64,000 nt of DNA, taken from contig CAVWAP010000003.1 in the NCBI GenBank assembly GCA_963753055.1, positions 124,001 through 188,000 on the forward strand, read 5' to 3'. Each line of letters opens with the position of its first letter. The first letter of the stretch is position 1. Below, piece by piece: positions 34,835 through 42,873 of this stretch. Under the pieces are notes generated by a model, which worked only from the letters and a program-made list of their open reading frames with translations, did no database searches and was not told the origin of the DNA. The DNA is from JAUWGC01 sp963753055 (lineage in GTDB: Bacteria > Bacteroidota > Bacteroidia > Bacteroidales > B18-G4). The translations under genes and the position numbers were made by a program.

Positions 34835-37770
34835 GCCCTGGGATTCTTTTTCAGGGCCATCTTTTGCATCCTGAGCACTTCCACACTTGGAAACCCAAAT
34901 TCTTCAACAACCTTTCCATGGATAAGATAAACCCCATTTCCACGGAATGGTGAACGCTGGAGGGCATCAGGGAAGTGAACCGTATCGAAAAACTCTCCTT
35001 TGCCGTCCAGGAATGCTGCAAAATGCATGATCTCACGTTTTACAGTCCTGACATACTTGATGGTCACAAGCAAGCCTGTGATGCTGATCTGCCTTCCGAT
35101 CAACCCGGCAAGGTCTTCTGCCATAAGCTCTGTGTCCGGGGTGTTCTGCAGCAGTTCAAAAAAGGTCATTGTCACCGGGAAGCCCAGGATCTCAATCTCA
35201 TCGTAGGTGTCTTCCACATCGCTGCTTTCCAGCTGGGGGAGCTTGAATTTCTTCATGGGTGAGCTGAACAAGGAGTGTTCTTTCTCTTTGCTGTTGCGTT
35301 TACCCAGCAGGAGATGTGCTTCCCAGAGCAGGTGTGCCTTCGGCTTGCCTATGAAGCGGAAGGCCCCGATGCGGATCAGCAGGACCAGCTGTTCAATCCC
35401 TGGTTGGATACGCTGGATGAAGTCTTCCAGTGAGCTGAAAGTACCACGAAGTGATCTTTCCTCTTCTATCTCCCTGGCCAGCTTCACTTCCAGGTTGGAC
35501 ATATGAATAAAGCCGATGAAAATATACTTTCCTTTGATATTGGTCTTGTAATCGCTATTGTTCACGCAGGGCAGCTGTATCAGTCCACCCCAGCGCCTGG
35601 CCTCGTTGAAGTAGACCCAGCGGGAGAAGAAGCCCCCGAAGTTATTGATCACGGCCACCATGAACTCCAGTGGATAGTAAGCCTTCAGGTACAGGCTCTG
35701 GAAGCTCTCCACCGCATAGGAGGCAGAATGCGCCTTGGAGAAGGAATAACCTGCAAAGGACTCTATCTGCCGCCATACCTCGTTGGTGATCTCATCGGGA
35801 TAGCCTCTTTCCTTGCAATTCTGAAAATACTTTTTGACGATGCGGTCAAACTCCCTCTTCCCCCTGAATTTACCACTCATGGCTCTTCTCAGCACGTCCG
35901 AGTCAGCCAGGTCGAGCCCGGCAAAATGGTGACATATCTTGAGCACATCTTCCTGGTAAACCATCACCCCATAGGTCTCCTGCAGCTGTTCCTGCATCAC
36001 CGGATGGATATATTCAAAATCACCGGGGTGATGGAAGCGATGGATATACTCACGCATCATCCCTGAGCGGGCAACGCCGGGACGTATGATGGAGCTGGCT
36101 GCGACCAGGCTCAGGTAATTGTCACAACGCAGCTTCTTCAGCAGTCCGCGCATGGCAGGGCTCTCAATATAAAAACAACCGTTTGTTTCCCCGATCTTCA
36201 ACAATTTCTTAACCCTGCTGTCCTTCTTGAACTTGCTTACCTGGTGCGGGTCGACCTTTATTCCCCTGTTCTCAGCAACAATATCGACACAATCCCTGAT
36301 ATGCCCGATACCCCTCTGGCTCAGGATGTCGAGCTTCTCGAAGCCAATGTCCTCAGCCACATACATGTCCCACTGTGTCGTAGGAAAACCCTTTGGGGGC
36401 AGGTCCAGGGCAGTATAATAGGAAAGTGGTTTTTCCGATATCAGCACCCCGCCGGCATGTATGCTTCGGATATTCGGGAAATCGACCATCATGCGTGCGA
36501 TGGCATGGATCTTCCTGGTGATCTCGTTATTATTGACCGCTGCATCAGGGTACATGATCAGCTGGTCTATCTCTCCCTTGGGCAGGCCGTAGACCTTACC
36601 CAGCTCACGGTAGATAGACTTACCCTTGAAGGTGGAAGTAGCACCCAGCAGGGCAGTATGACGGCGACCATAGCGTTTAAAGATATAATCCTGCACATCG
36701 TCCCGCTCACGCCATGAGTAGTCAATGTCGAAGTCAGGCGGGTTGCTGCGCTTGGGGTTGATAAAGCGTTCAAAGTATAGGTCCAGCTCAATCGGATCAA
36801 CATCGGTGATCTTCAGGCAGTAAGCCACCATGCTGTTGGCTCCGCTACCTCTTCCAACATGGTAGTAGCCCCTCGACATGGAATAACGGATGATATCCCA
36901 GGTGATCAGGAAATAAGCGGCAAAGCCCATCTTGCTGATGATCTCAAGCTCCTGCCTCACCCTGCGCTCAGCTTCCCTGTTTGTGCTGCCATAACGGTAC
37001 TCAAGTCCGCCCAGGGAAAGCTTTTCCAGGAGGATCCTGTCATCATACACACTGCCCGTGAAAGTCTGCTTGTTCTTAATGGACTGGTAATCGAAATCAA
37101 TCCCACAGCTGTCGATCAGCCTTTCTGTGTTTTCAATGATGGTAGGATAGTCGGCATACGCCCTGAGGATATCATCCATAGGCTTCATATACTCATGATT
37201 GCCCGCCAGGTACTCCGGCCGTAGCTTGCTGATCACGATATTGTGGTCGATGGCCCTCAGGTTCTGGTGAAGGAAGTACCCATCCTTACCGGCAAAACTC
37301 ACCGCTTGATGGATCAGCAGCTTATCCTGGTTATACCTGTACTTGGAAGTAAGCAACCTGCTCACATCAGCAGGCCTCACACCGATGAACTCATTTTCTT
37401 TCAGCGCATTTGCTCCGATACTCCCGAATGGATATACGATGCAGGCGTTGCTGAACATCCCTGGGCGGTCGGGTAGGGGGGTCCGGTTCAGGGTGTGTTC
37501 TGTAAGGAACTCATTCAGCTCCCTGAAGCCCTCGTTATTCATGGCCACACCAATATACAGCAGTCGGTCCTTGTCCCTGAACTCAATCCCGGCGATGGGC
37601 TTGATATGACTTTCCCTGCATAGCTTCACAAAGTCGATCACACCCATGGAAGTGTTGATGTCGGTCAACCCCAGGGCCTGTACGCCGTGCTGCTTAGCTG
37701 CTTCTATGAGCTTCTCCGGCGACAGTGTCCCGTAGCGCAGGCTGCAATATGTGTGTGTGTTCCAATACAT
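34831..37770 (-). CDS. dnaE: DNA polymerase III alpha subunit-like polymerase (DnaE paralogue)
   Basis: 979 residues, shorter than replicative DnaE (about 1150-1250) and close to DnaE2/error-prone types. The N-terminal PHP domain is degenerate: YWNTHTYCSL has one His where the metal site usually has HxH, and the later Asp-His is ALGLTDIN. The polymerase active site PDFDIDYSW is intact at about residue 340, and HAGGVLISEKPL and helix-hairpin regions follow. A C-terminal OB-fold (SITGLLVTIKYVRTVK) is present. It lies 38 bp downstream of dinB on the same strand, with a heptamer array between, suggesting a translesion pair. No ImuA/ImuB is visible. Confidence 0.88.
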   Translation of the reverse strand: MYWNTHTYCSLRYGTLSPEKLIEAAKQHGVQALGLTDINTSMGVIDFVKLCRESHIKPIAGIEFRDKDRLLYIGVAMNNEGFRELNEFLTEHTLNRTPLPDRPGMFSNACIVYPFGSIGANALKENEFIGVRPADVSRLLTSKYRYNQDKLLIHQAVSFAGKDGYFLHQNLRAIDHNIVISKLRPEYLAGNHEYMKPMDDILRAYADYPTIIENTERLIDSCGIDFDYQSIKNKQTFTGSVYDDRILLEKLSLGGLEYRYGSTNREAERRVRQELEIISKMGFAAYFLITWDIIRYSMSRGYYHVGRGSGANSMVAYCLKITDVDPIELDLYFERFINPKRSNPPDFDIDYSWRERDDVQDYIFKRYGRRHTALLGATSTFKGKSIYRELGKVYGLPKGEIDQLIMYPDAAVNNNEITRKIHAIARMMVDFPNIRSIHAGGVLISEKPLSYYTALDLPPKGFPTTQWDMYVAEDIGFEKLDILSQRGIGHIRDCVDIVAENRGIKVDPHQVSKFKKDSRVKKLLKIGETNGCFYIESPAMRGLLKKLRCDNYLSLVAASSIIRPGVARSGMMREYIHRFHHPGDFEYIHPVMQEQLQETYGVMVYQEDVLKICHHFAGLDLADSDVLRRAMSGKFRGKREFDRIVKKYFQNCKERGYPDEITNEVWRQIESFAGYSFSKAHSASYAVESFQSLYLKAYYPLEFMVAVINNFGGFFSRWVYFNEARRWGGLIQLPCVNNSDYKTNIKGKYIFIGFIHMSNLEVKLAREIEEERSLRGTFSSLEDFIQRIQPGIEQLVLLIRIGAFRFIGKPKAHLLWEAHLLLGKRNSKEKEHSLFSSPMKKFKLPQLESSDVEDTYDEIEILGFPVTMTFFELLQNTPDTELMAEDLAGLIGRQISITGLLVTIKYVRTVKREIMHFAAFLDGKGEFFDTVHFPDALQRSPFRGNGVYLIHGKVVEEFGFPSVEVLRMQKMALKKNPRA

Positions 37771-37773
37771 TCT

Positions 37774-37801
37774 CAGTGATCAGTGAACAGTGAACAGTGA
37801 A
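37774..37801. repeat. Heptamer tandem array, unit CAGTGAA
   Basis: CAGTGAT followed by three CAGTGAA units in the 38-bp gap between dinB and dnaE. Confidence 0.85.
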
Positions 37802-37808
37802 CAGAAAT

Positions 37809-38957
37809 TCAGATTCCAATGGCTCTTCTGACTGCCTTTTTCCCATATTTCAACCTGATCGTGTCCATGGCGTTGTACAGGCTGATCATCTCCGGCGTGT
37901 CTTCAAACATGTTCAGCTGCTGCACGCCGCTGACAAGGTGGCTCAGCTTGACACCGACGAGCCTGATGAGCATCCTGCGCTGGTAAAGCCTGTCGAACAG
38001 CTCCAGGCTGGTCTGGATCAGGACATGGTCGAAAGAAGTGTAGGGAATGTGCTTTTGCAGGGTATGCGTATCAAAGTTGGCATACCTGATCTTCACAGTC
38101 ACGCATGCAGTCAGTTTTTCTTTCTTCCTCAGTTCAAAAGCCAGCTTTTCCACCTTGCTGCTGATGATCTCTTTCATCCTTATAATATTGATGGTATCTG
38201 TCTCAAAGGTAGTTTCCGAGCTGATGGATTTTCTTTCCGAATAGGGCTTGATAGGTGTCCCGTCTATCCCGTTGGCCTTCTTCCACATCTCGATGCCGTT
38301 CCTGCCCATCACCCGCTCCATCATCTCCGGCGGTATCTGCTGAAGGGTACCGATCGTCGACACGCCCATGGAGCGCAACAGCTGGTACGACTTGCTGCCG
38401 ATCATCGGTATCTTCTTGATGGAAAGAGGCTGCAGGAAAGGGATGACCTGCTGTTGCAGTACCTGCAGCTCTCCGTTTGGCTTGGCTTCCCCCGTGGCGA
38501 TCTTGGATACGGTCTTGTTGACCGACAGGCCGAAAGAGATAGGCAGGCCGGTATGGTCCATGATACGCTGCCTCAACTCCTTCGTCCACTTGTAGCTTCC
38601 GAAGAACCTGTCCATCCCGGTGATGTCAAGATAATGCTCATCAATGGATGCCTTTTCATAAACCGGGGCCTGCTCGGCAATGATGTCGGTGACCATGCGG
38701 GAATAGCCAGTGTAAAGGTCCATATCCCCCCTGATGATGATGGCATCGCCACAGAGTGTCCTGGCCATCTTCATGGGCATGGCGGAGTGCACGCCAAACT
38801 GCCTGGCCTCGTAGCTGCAGCTGGCCACCACACCACGGTCGGAGGTGCCCCCGATGATCACAGGCCTACCCATCAGGGCCCGGTTCTGCAGGCGCTCTAC
38901 GGAAACAAAAAAAGTATCCAGGTCCAGGTGCACAATATGATGCTCAGCAGCTATCAT
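37809..38957 (-). CDS. dinB: Y-family DNA polymerase IV
   Basis: 382 residues. It copies damaged templates. The palm motif LDLDTFFVSVE carries the first Asp and the steric-gate Phe; the catalytic pair is in ASIDEHYLDITG (about 103; the usual SIDEAYLD has His for Ala here). The little-finger domain follows and a beta-clamp-binding motif QLNMF lies near residue 355. It is upstream of dnaE in one apparent operon and divergent from the S24 repressor gene, whose operators sit 46-94 bp from its start codon. A 393-aa reading frame on the other strand (37797-38978) is a composition artefact. Confidence 0.93.
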   Translation of the reverse strand: MIAAEHHIVHLDLDTFFVSVERLQNRALMGRPVIIGGTSDRGVVASCSYEARQFGVHSAMPMKMARTLCGDAIIIRGDMDLYTGYSRMVTDIIAEQAPVYEKASIDEHYLDITGMDRFFGSYKWTKELRQRIMDHTGLPISFGLSVNKTVSKIATGEAKPNGELQVLQQQVIPFLQPLSIKKIPMIGSKSYQLLRSMGVSTIGTLQQIPPEMMERVMGRNGIEMWKKANGIDGTPIKPYSERKSISSETTFETDTINIIRMKEIISSKVEKLAFELRKKEKLTACVTVKIRYANFDTHTLQKHIPYTSFDHVLIQTSLELFDRLYQRRMLIRLVGVKLSHLVSGVQQLNMFEDTPEMISLYNAMDTIRLKYGKKAVRRAIGI

Positions 38958-38974
38958 TTTTTTCTTGAAAAGTC

Positions 38975-39004
38975 TTGACTTTTAAAATAATTGTACTATC
39001 TTTG
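38975..39004 (+). promoter_or_regulatory. Promoter of the S24 repressor gene
   Basis: TTG (38975-38977), exactly 19 bases, then TATCTTTG (38997-39004): a perfect match to the Bacteroidota TTG-N19-TAnnTTTG promoter, over 200 bp upstream of the ATG at 39220. Confidence 0.75.
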
Positions 39005-39051
39005 ATTAGTTTTTAATCATTTTTATGATTACAATATAATCATTTTGATAT
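39003..39051. promoter_or_regulatory. Clustered palindromic operator sites
   Basis: TGATTA-GTTTT-TAATCA (39003-39019), overlapping TAATCAT-TTTT-ATGATTA (39014-39031), both perfect palindromes, and an imperfect third (39037-39051, TAATCA-TTT-TGATAT). The first overlaps the -7 element of the repressor promoter. This is the expected arrangement for an autoregulated S24/LexA-type repressor. Confidence 0.65.
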
Positions 39052-39093
39052 AAAATAGAAAGTATATTAGATGTTTTTTTACCCACCCCCCAT

Positions 39094-39119
39094 CCCCCCT
39101 CCCTCAAGAGGGAGGGGGG
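39094..39119. repeat. Perfect GC-rich palindrome in the repressor leader
   Basis: CCCCCCTCCCTC-AA-GAGGGAGGGGGG, 12-bp arms. Located in the long 5' leader of the S24 gene; no T-run follows, so it is a structure or repeat rather than a standard terminator. Confidence 0.7.
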
Positions 39120-39168
39120 CATACCTGGCAATCAATGGCATTTTTACCGGACATGGGGGAGGGTAAAG

Positions 39169-39219
39169 GGATTAACGGATTAACGGATATCTGATATTAA
39201 CCAACAACCAATAACCAAC
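39169..39219. repeat. Mixed octamer and heptamer array abutting the repressor start codon
   Basis: Two GGATTAAC and one GGATATCT octamer (39169-39192), then CCAACAA, CCAATAA and CCAAC heptamers (39201-39219), ending directly at the ATG of the S24 gene. Confidence 0.8.
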
Positions 39220-40020
39220 ATGTTCTTCAGTCAAAACATAAAACTTTTACGTAAGCGCCGGGGCAGGACGCAGGACGACGTTGCGCATGCGCTGGACATG
39301 AAGCGCTCTACATTGAGTGGCTATGAAAATTCCGTTGCCCAGCCTAACATGGAAGCACTTATTGCTTTTTCGAATTACTTCAACATAGCCATCGACACCC
39401 TGGTCAGGGTTGACCTGTCGGTACTATCCGAAAGCAACCTGTCTCAGATAGAAAAAGGGTATGATGTGTATGTTAAAGGCAGCAAATTGCGTATCCTGGC
39501 TACAACAGTTGACAACGATAACAATGAAAACATAGAGCTGGTCAACCAGAAGGCTTCAGCAGGGTATACCCATGGCTTTGCAGATCCTGATTTTATCAGG
39601 GTATTGCCAACATTCCAGCTGCCATTCTTATCCAGGGAACGCAAGTACCGTGCTTTTCAAATATCAGGAGATTCCATGCTGCCCATACCTGACCGGTCAT
39701 GGATCATTGGTGAATACGTTGAAAACTGGCAACAGATCAGAAATAATTTTCCATACATCGTGCTGACCATCGATGATGGTATCATCTTCAAGATAGTGGA
39801 AAACAGGATCAGGGAAGAGGGCAAACTAGGGATGATATCATTAAATCCCCTGTATGAACCATATGATATAAGCGTCAAAAATGTTAAAGAAGTATGGAGG
39901 TTCATCCAGTACATCAGCGCAGAAATGCCTGAGCCCAATCTTCCCAAAGAAAGGCTGCAGGAAGAGCTTATTGAACTGAAGCAGCAAGTCAGGGAAATCC
40001 AGACAAAGCTTAAACTCTGA
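39220..40020 (+). CDS. LexA-like repressor: XRE helix-turn-helix plus S24 peptidase
   Basis: 266 residues. An N-terminal Cro/CI-type helix-turn-helix (about 5-60; RTQDDVAHALDMKRSTLSGYE) is joined to an S24 autocleavage domain. The scissile bond is likely the Ala-Gly in KASAGY (about 111-115), with Ser in ISGDSMLP (about 151) and Lys in GIIFKIVE (about 190) forming the Ser-Lys pair. A coiled-coil tail (about 240-266, ELIELKQQVREIQTKL) is unusual and may aid dimerisation. DNA damage would trigger RecA-stimulated self-cleavage and release of dinB-dnaE. It is divergent from dinB, 8 bp before the exonuclease gene. Confidence 0.88.
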   Translation: MFFSQNIKLLRKRRGRTQDDVAHALDMKRSTLSGYENSVAQPNMEALIAFSNYFNIAIDTLVRVDLSVLSESNLSQIEKGYDVYVKGSKLRILATTVDNDNNENIELVNQKASAGYTHGFADPDFIRVLPTFQLPFLSRERKYRAFQISGDSMLPIPDRSWIIGEYVENWQQIRNNFPYIVLTIDDGIIFKIVENRIREEGKLGMISLNPLYEPYDISVKNVKEVWRFIQYISAEMPEPNLPKERLQEELIELKQQVREIQTKLKL

Positions 40021-40027
40021 TCGGTCT

Positions 40028-41374
40028 ATGTATGCAGTCATAGACCTTGAGACAACTGGCTTGAATGCCCGATCGGAAAGGATCACCGAAATTGCTGTCT
40101 TCATCTATGATGGCAAGCAGATTATTGATCATTATGAGACCCTGGTTAATCCTGACAAAAGGATATCTCACCAGATCACAGCGCTTACGGGAATAGACAA
40201 CAGGATGGTCAGTGATGCACCACGATTTCATGAAGTGGCAAGGGATATTATTAAGCTAACGGAGGGCATGACCATCGTTGGCCATAATGTTGCCTTTGAT
40301 TATTCCTTCCTGAGGAGTGAATACCAGCGGCTGTTCTACGATTTCAAAAGAAAGACACTGTGTACGAAGAAGTTGGCCAGGAAAGTACTCCCTCGCCAAA
40401 AGCGTTATGGCCTGGGTAAACTCTGTGAATCACTGGGCATAAAGATCGAGAACAGGCACAGGGCCGGAGGTGATGCACTGGCGACACTCAAACTTTTCCA
40501 GCATATGCAGCAAATCGAGAATAACCTGGAATCTGTGCCGGTAAATGGCGTTTATTCAAGACTGGATCCTGATTTTATCAAGGGCCTGCCTAATGAAACG
40601 GGGATTTATTACTTTATGGATGAAAAAGATGAGGTCATATACATTGGCAAAAGCACACATATCAGGGAGCGCATTATGAGCCATATGTACAATAATGCTA
40701 CGAAGAGGGCAGGGGAGATGCGGGATATGGTCAGGGATATACATTATGAGCTGACAGGCAGTGAATTGATTGCGCTGCTGAAGGAATCGCATGAGATCAA
40801 GTCACAGATGCCTGTTTTCAACCGTTCTCTGAGAAGGATAGTATACAGTTTTGGCCTTTTTGACAAAATCAACAAAGATGGCTATCTATGCCTGGAAGTC
40901 AGGAAGATCAATGGAAAGGATACGCCATTGTCCAGCTACGCATCCATGCAGGAGGGAAGGGAGCACCTTCAGTATCTTATTGATGAGTTTAACTTATGCC
41001 AGCGGTTTTGTGGGTTGTACAAGACAAAAGGGGCTTGTTTTCACCATCAGATCAATATTTGCAAAGGCGCCTGCGTCGGTGCAGAAAAGGTTAATGAGTA
41101 TAATAGCAGGGTAGGGGAAGCCATTGATAAGTACGTACTGGAAAATCAAAATTTTCTTATTATTGATACAGGCAGGAACCTTCATGAGCGTAGCGTAGTC
41201 AAAGTTCAGCAGGGAAGATATTGTGGCTACGGATACATCGATGCCGAGCACACCGGCAATGCTGAATTGTTAAATGATTGTATCCATCCCTATCCTGACA
41301 ATAAAGATGTCCAGGTGATTATCAAAGGATACCTTCGAAGAAATAAGGGGCTTGTTAAATTGTTAAACTGTTAA
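40028..41374 (+). CDS. DnaQ-like exonuclease fused to GIY-YIG (UvrC-like) nuclease domain
   Basis: 448 residues. The N-terminal DEDD 3'-5' exonuclease (about 1-165) shows DLETTG, a middle HNVAFD and the final HRAGGDA metal-binding motifs. A GIY-YIG domain follows (about 190-270; GIYYFMDEKDEVIYIGKS, ESHEIKSQMP), with the UvrC-like N-terminal order. The C-terminal about 180 residues include a Cys/His cluster (CQRFCG, CFHHQINICKGAC) also seen in UvrC/Cho-like proteins. It starts eight bases after the repressor gene and shares its orientation. A damage-repair role is likely. The last codons and stop fall in an octamer array. Confidence 0.85.
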   Translation: MYAVIDLETTGLNARSERITEIAVFIYDGKQIIDHYETLVNPDKRISHQITALTGIDNRMVSDAPRFHEVARDIIKLTEGMTIVGHNVAFDYSFLRSEYQRLFYDFKRKTLCTKKLARKVLPRQKRYGLGKLCESLGIKIENRHRAGGDALATLKLFQHMQQIENNLESVPVNGVYSRLDPDFIKGLPNETGIYYFMDEKDEVIYIGKSTHIRERIMSHMYNNATKRAGEMRDMVRDIHYELTGSELIALLKESHEIKSQMPVFNRSLRRIVYSFGLFDKINKDGYLCLEVRKINGKDTPLSSYASMQEGREHLQYLIDEFNLCQRFCGLYKTKGACFHHQINICKGACVGAEKVNEYNSRVGEAIDKYVLENQNFLIIDTGRNLHERSVVKVQQGRYCGYGYIDAEHTGNAELLNDCIHPYPDNKDVQVIIKGYLRRNKGLVKLLNC

Positions 41375-41381
41375 ATTGTTA
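41354..41381. repeat. Octamer array overlapping the stop codon
   Basis: GTTAAATT, GTTAAACT, GTTAAATT and GTTA. The exonuclease gene's last residues (KLLNC) and its TAA lie inside it. Confidence 0.8.
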
Positions 41382-41389
41382 TTTTCAAT

Positions 41390-41474
41390 CTCTTCTCTCT
41401 TCTCTCTTCTCTCTTCTCTCTTCTCTCTTCTCTCTTTTCTCTTCTCTCTTTTCTCTTTTCTCTTCTCTCTTCTC
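41390..41474. repeat. Long heptamer tandem array, unit TCTCTTC
   Basis: About twelve 7-bp TCTCTTC/TTCTCTC units with a few slips where CTTTTC replaces the unit. Pure pyrimidine on the plus strand. Confidence 0.9.
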
Positions 41475-41620
41475 CTACTAGGTATTTTCCATACCTCAAT
41501 TTATCGTAGTTCGAATAAATAAGTATTTCTCCCCATTGACCTGGCCTTGATAATGTTATTACTTTGTATGTGATAATTCAATGTTCTTGACCCTTAACCA
41601 TGATCTATACATAAGTTTCT

Positions 41621-41657
41621 CCCTGTGCTGCCTTGCGCACACAGGGATTTTCTTTTT
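41621..41657 (+). terminator. Possible rho-independent terminator
   Basis: Stem CCCTGTG paired with CACAGGG, followed by a T-rich tract (ATTTTCTTTTT). The 12-base loop makes it moderate. It lies about 250 bp after the exonuclease gene. Confidence 0.5.
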
Positions 41658-41756
41658 ATAACCTTTTTTAAACCTTTCCGTATCAATCTATTCTATGTAT
41701 TGACATATTTTAATATATTTGCATGCTAATCTAATTTTAACATAAATCTACTAGTT

Positions 41757-42506
41757 ATGAAAAAAACCATTTTTGTTTCTGCTCTTACTGCTCTCATTAC
41801 CGTCATTCTTAGTCTTCTTGTCATTCATTTCATTTGTGATGATTGTGATGAAGAGGAATGTGATCAACATGAAATATATATTTCCAAACATGCTGGTCAT
41901 GGACAAGACCTGGTATGGCATGGTGACCATAAGATGGGTTGTGCAGGAATGTCAGAAGAATGCAAAACGTTCAGAGCGGAATTTGATAAAGAATTAAGTG
42001 ATGAAGAGAAAGCAACGATTATCAAGGTCAAAGAGAGTTTTGAAGCCTTGAAAGACAATAAAGAGATTGAAGACCATGAACAGGTGATGATAGATCATAA
42101 AGCTGATTTTGAAGCCCTGGAAGCCATTGCTGAGAATCACAAAGAAAGCCTTGAAGCCATTATGGCCAAGTGTCATAAAAGTTGCGAAAAGAAATGCGAG
42201 GGAGAAAAGAAAGAAGAATGCAAGAAAAAATGTGAAGGCGAAGCCAAAGTTAGCGAAGAGTGCAAGAAGAAATGTGAAGGCGAAGCCAAGGCCAAAGAAG
42301 CTGAATGCAAGATGAAATGTGAATCATCATGCAAGAAAAAATGCGGAGGTTCAGCTGACGTGAAATTTGAGAAGAAAGTTGAGGTGATCGTTATCACAGA
42401 GGATGCTGAAGAAGGAGAAGGAGAGGTGAAAGAACGTAAAGTAATGATGTTCAGCGGAGATCACTCAAACATGTGCAGGGTGCACTTTTTACTCATGGAC
42501 TTTTAA
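41757..42506 (+). CDS. Membrane-anchored Cys-rich, charged protein, unknown function
   Basis: 249 residues. One N-terminal membrane segment (FVSALTALITVILSLLVIHFI) is followed by a Cys/Asp/Glu/His region (CDDCDEEECDQHE), a helical region with LSDEEKATIIKVKESFEALK, and then a Cys-Lys tract of repeating CX3C units (CHKSCEKKC, CKKKCEGEA twice, CKMKCESSC, CKKKC; about residues 140-200). The final part is acidic. I recognise no family. The density of Cys in CX3C spacing, with His in the N-terminal part, suggests binding of a soft metal or stress-linked disulfides, which is inference. Only a -7-like TATATTTG is seen upstream. Followed by a cold-shock gene. Confidence 0.7.
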   Translation: MKKTIFVSALTALITVILSLLVIHFICDDCDEEECDQHEIYISKHAGHGQDLVWHGDHKMGCAGMSEECKTFRAEFDKELSDEEKATIIKVKESFEALKDNKEIEDHEQVMIDHKADFEALEAIAENHKESLEAIMAKCHKSCEKKCEGEKKEECKKKCEGEAKVSEECKKKCEGEAKAKEAECKMKCESSCKKKCGGSADVKFEKKVEVIVITEDAEEGEGEVKERKVMMFSGDHSNMCRVHFLLMDF

Positions 42507-42535
42507 AAAATTAAAAAAAAAACGTTTTTATACAA

Positions 42536-42564
42536 TTGTATCTCAATAATTAACGTTTACTTTG
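42536..42564 (+). promoter_or_regulatory. Putative promoter of the cold-shock gene
   Basis: TTG (42536-42538), 19 bases, then TACTTTG (42558-42564), one base short of the TAnnTTTG consensus. A 36-base AT-rich leader with TTAA repeats follows. Confidence 0.45.
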
Positions 42565-42600
42565 CAATATTAATTAATTAATTAACAATTTTTTTTTATA

Positions 42601-42792
42601 ATGAAAACAGGAAAAGTAAAATTCTTCAATGACTCCAAAGGTTATGGATTCATTAAGGATAATGAAACCGGAACTGAATATTTTGTTCATAGCTCTGGTT
42701 TAATCGATCAAATCAATGAAGATGATGATGTTAGTTTTGAACTTACTGAAGGTAAAAAAGGACTAAACGCAATAAATGTTAAATTAGCGTAG
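42601..42792 (+). CDS. Cold-shock domain protein
   Basis: 63 residues, a single cold-shock domain: GKVKFFNDSKGYGFI and TEYFVHSSG contain the RNP1/RNP2 nucleic-acid-binding motifs. It binds single-stranded RNA as a chaperone. Slightly shorter than the usual 65-70 residues but complete. The AT-rich leader between promoter and ATG may fold at low temperature, as in other csp genes, although I cannot show this. A strong terminator follows 27 bp after the stop. Confidence 0.93.
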   Translation: MKTGKVKFFNDSKGYGFIKDNETGTEYFVHSSGLIDQINEDDDVSFELTEGKKGLNAINVKLA

Positions 42793-42818
42793 CAGTTATT
42801 ATTCAAAGATTTAAGACG

Positions 42819-42851
42819 AAAAGCCCCTCAATTTTGAAGGGGCTTTTTTTT
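42819..42851 (+). terminator. Rho-independent terminator
   Basis: AAAAGCCCCTCA...TGAAGGGGCTTTTTTTT, a nearly perfect stem with one bulged base and an eight-T run, after the cold-shock gene. Confidence 0.9.
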
Positions 42852-42873
42852 CACAAACCTATTCTTAATCCCA

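Larger units (their letters stand above)
41375..41756. other. Gene-free spacer of 382 bp
   Basis: Holds the TCTCTTC heptamer array, one terminator-like hairpin (41621-41657) and, near its end, a -7-like TATATTTG (41714-41721). I see no coding potential in the rest. Confidence 0.7.

Noticed and set aside
37797..38978. 393-residue open frame on the plus strand, longer than the dinB gene it overlaps
   Set aside because: It lies wholly antisense to dinB, whose motifs are complete, and its composition (many His, Asp, Leu, Gln) is what antisense reading of this gene gives.
41390..41474. Possible CRISPR array or microsatellite-like CRISPR remnant
   Set aside because: Units are tandem with no spacers and there are no cas genes in the window.
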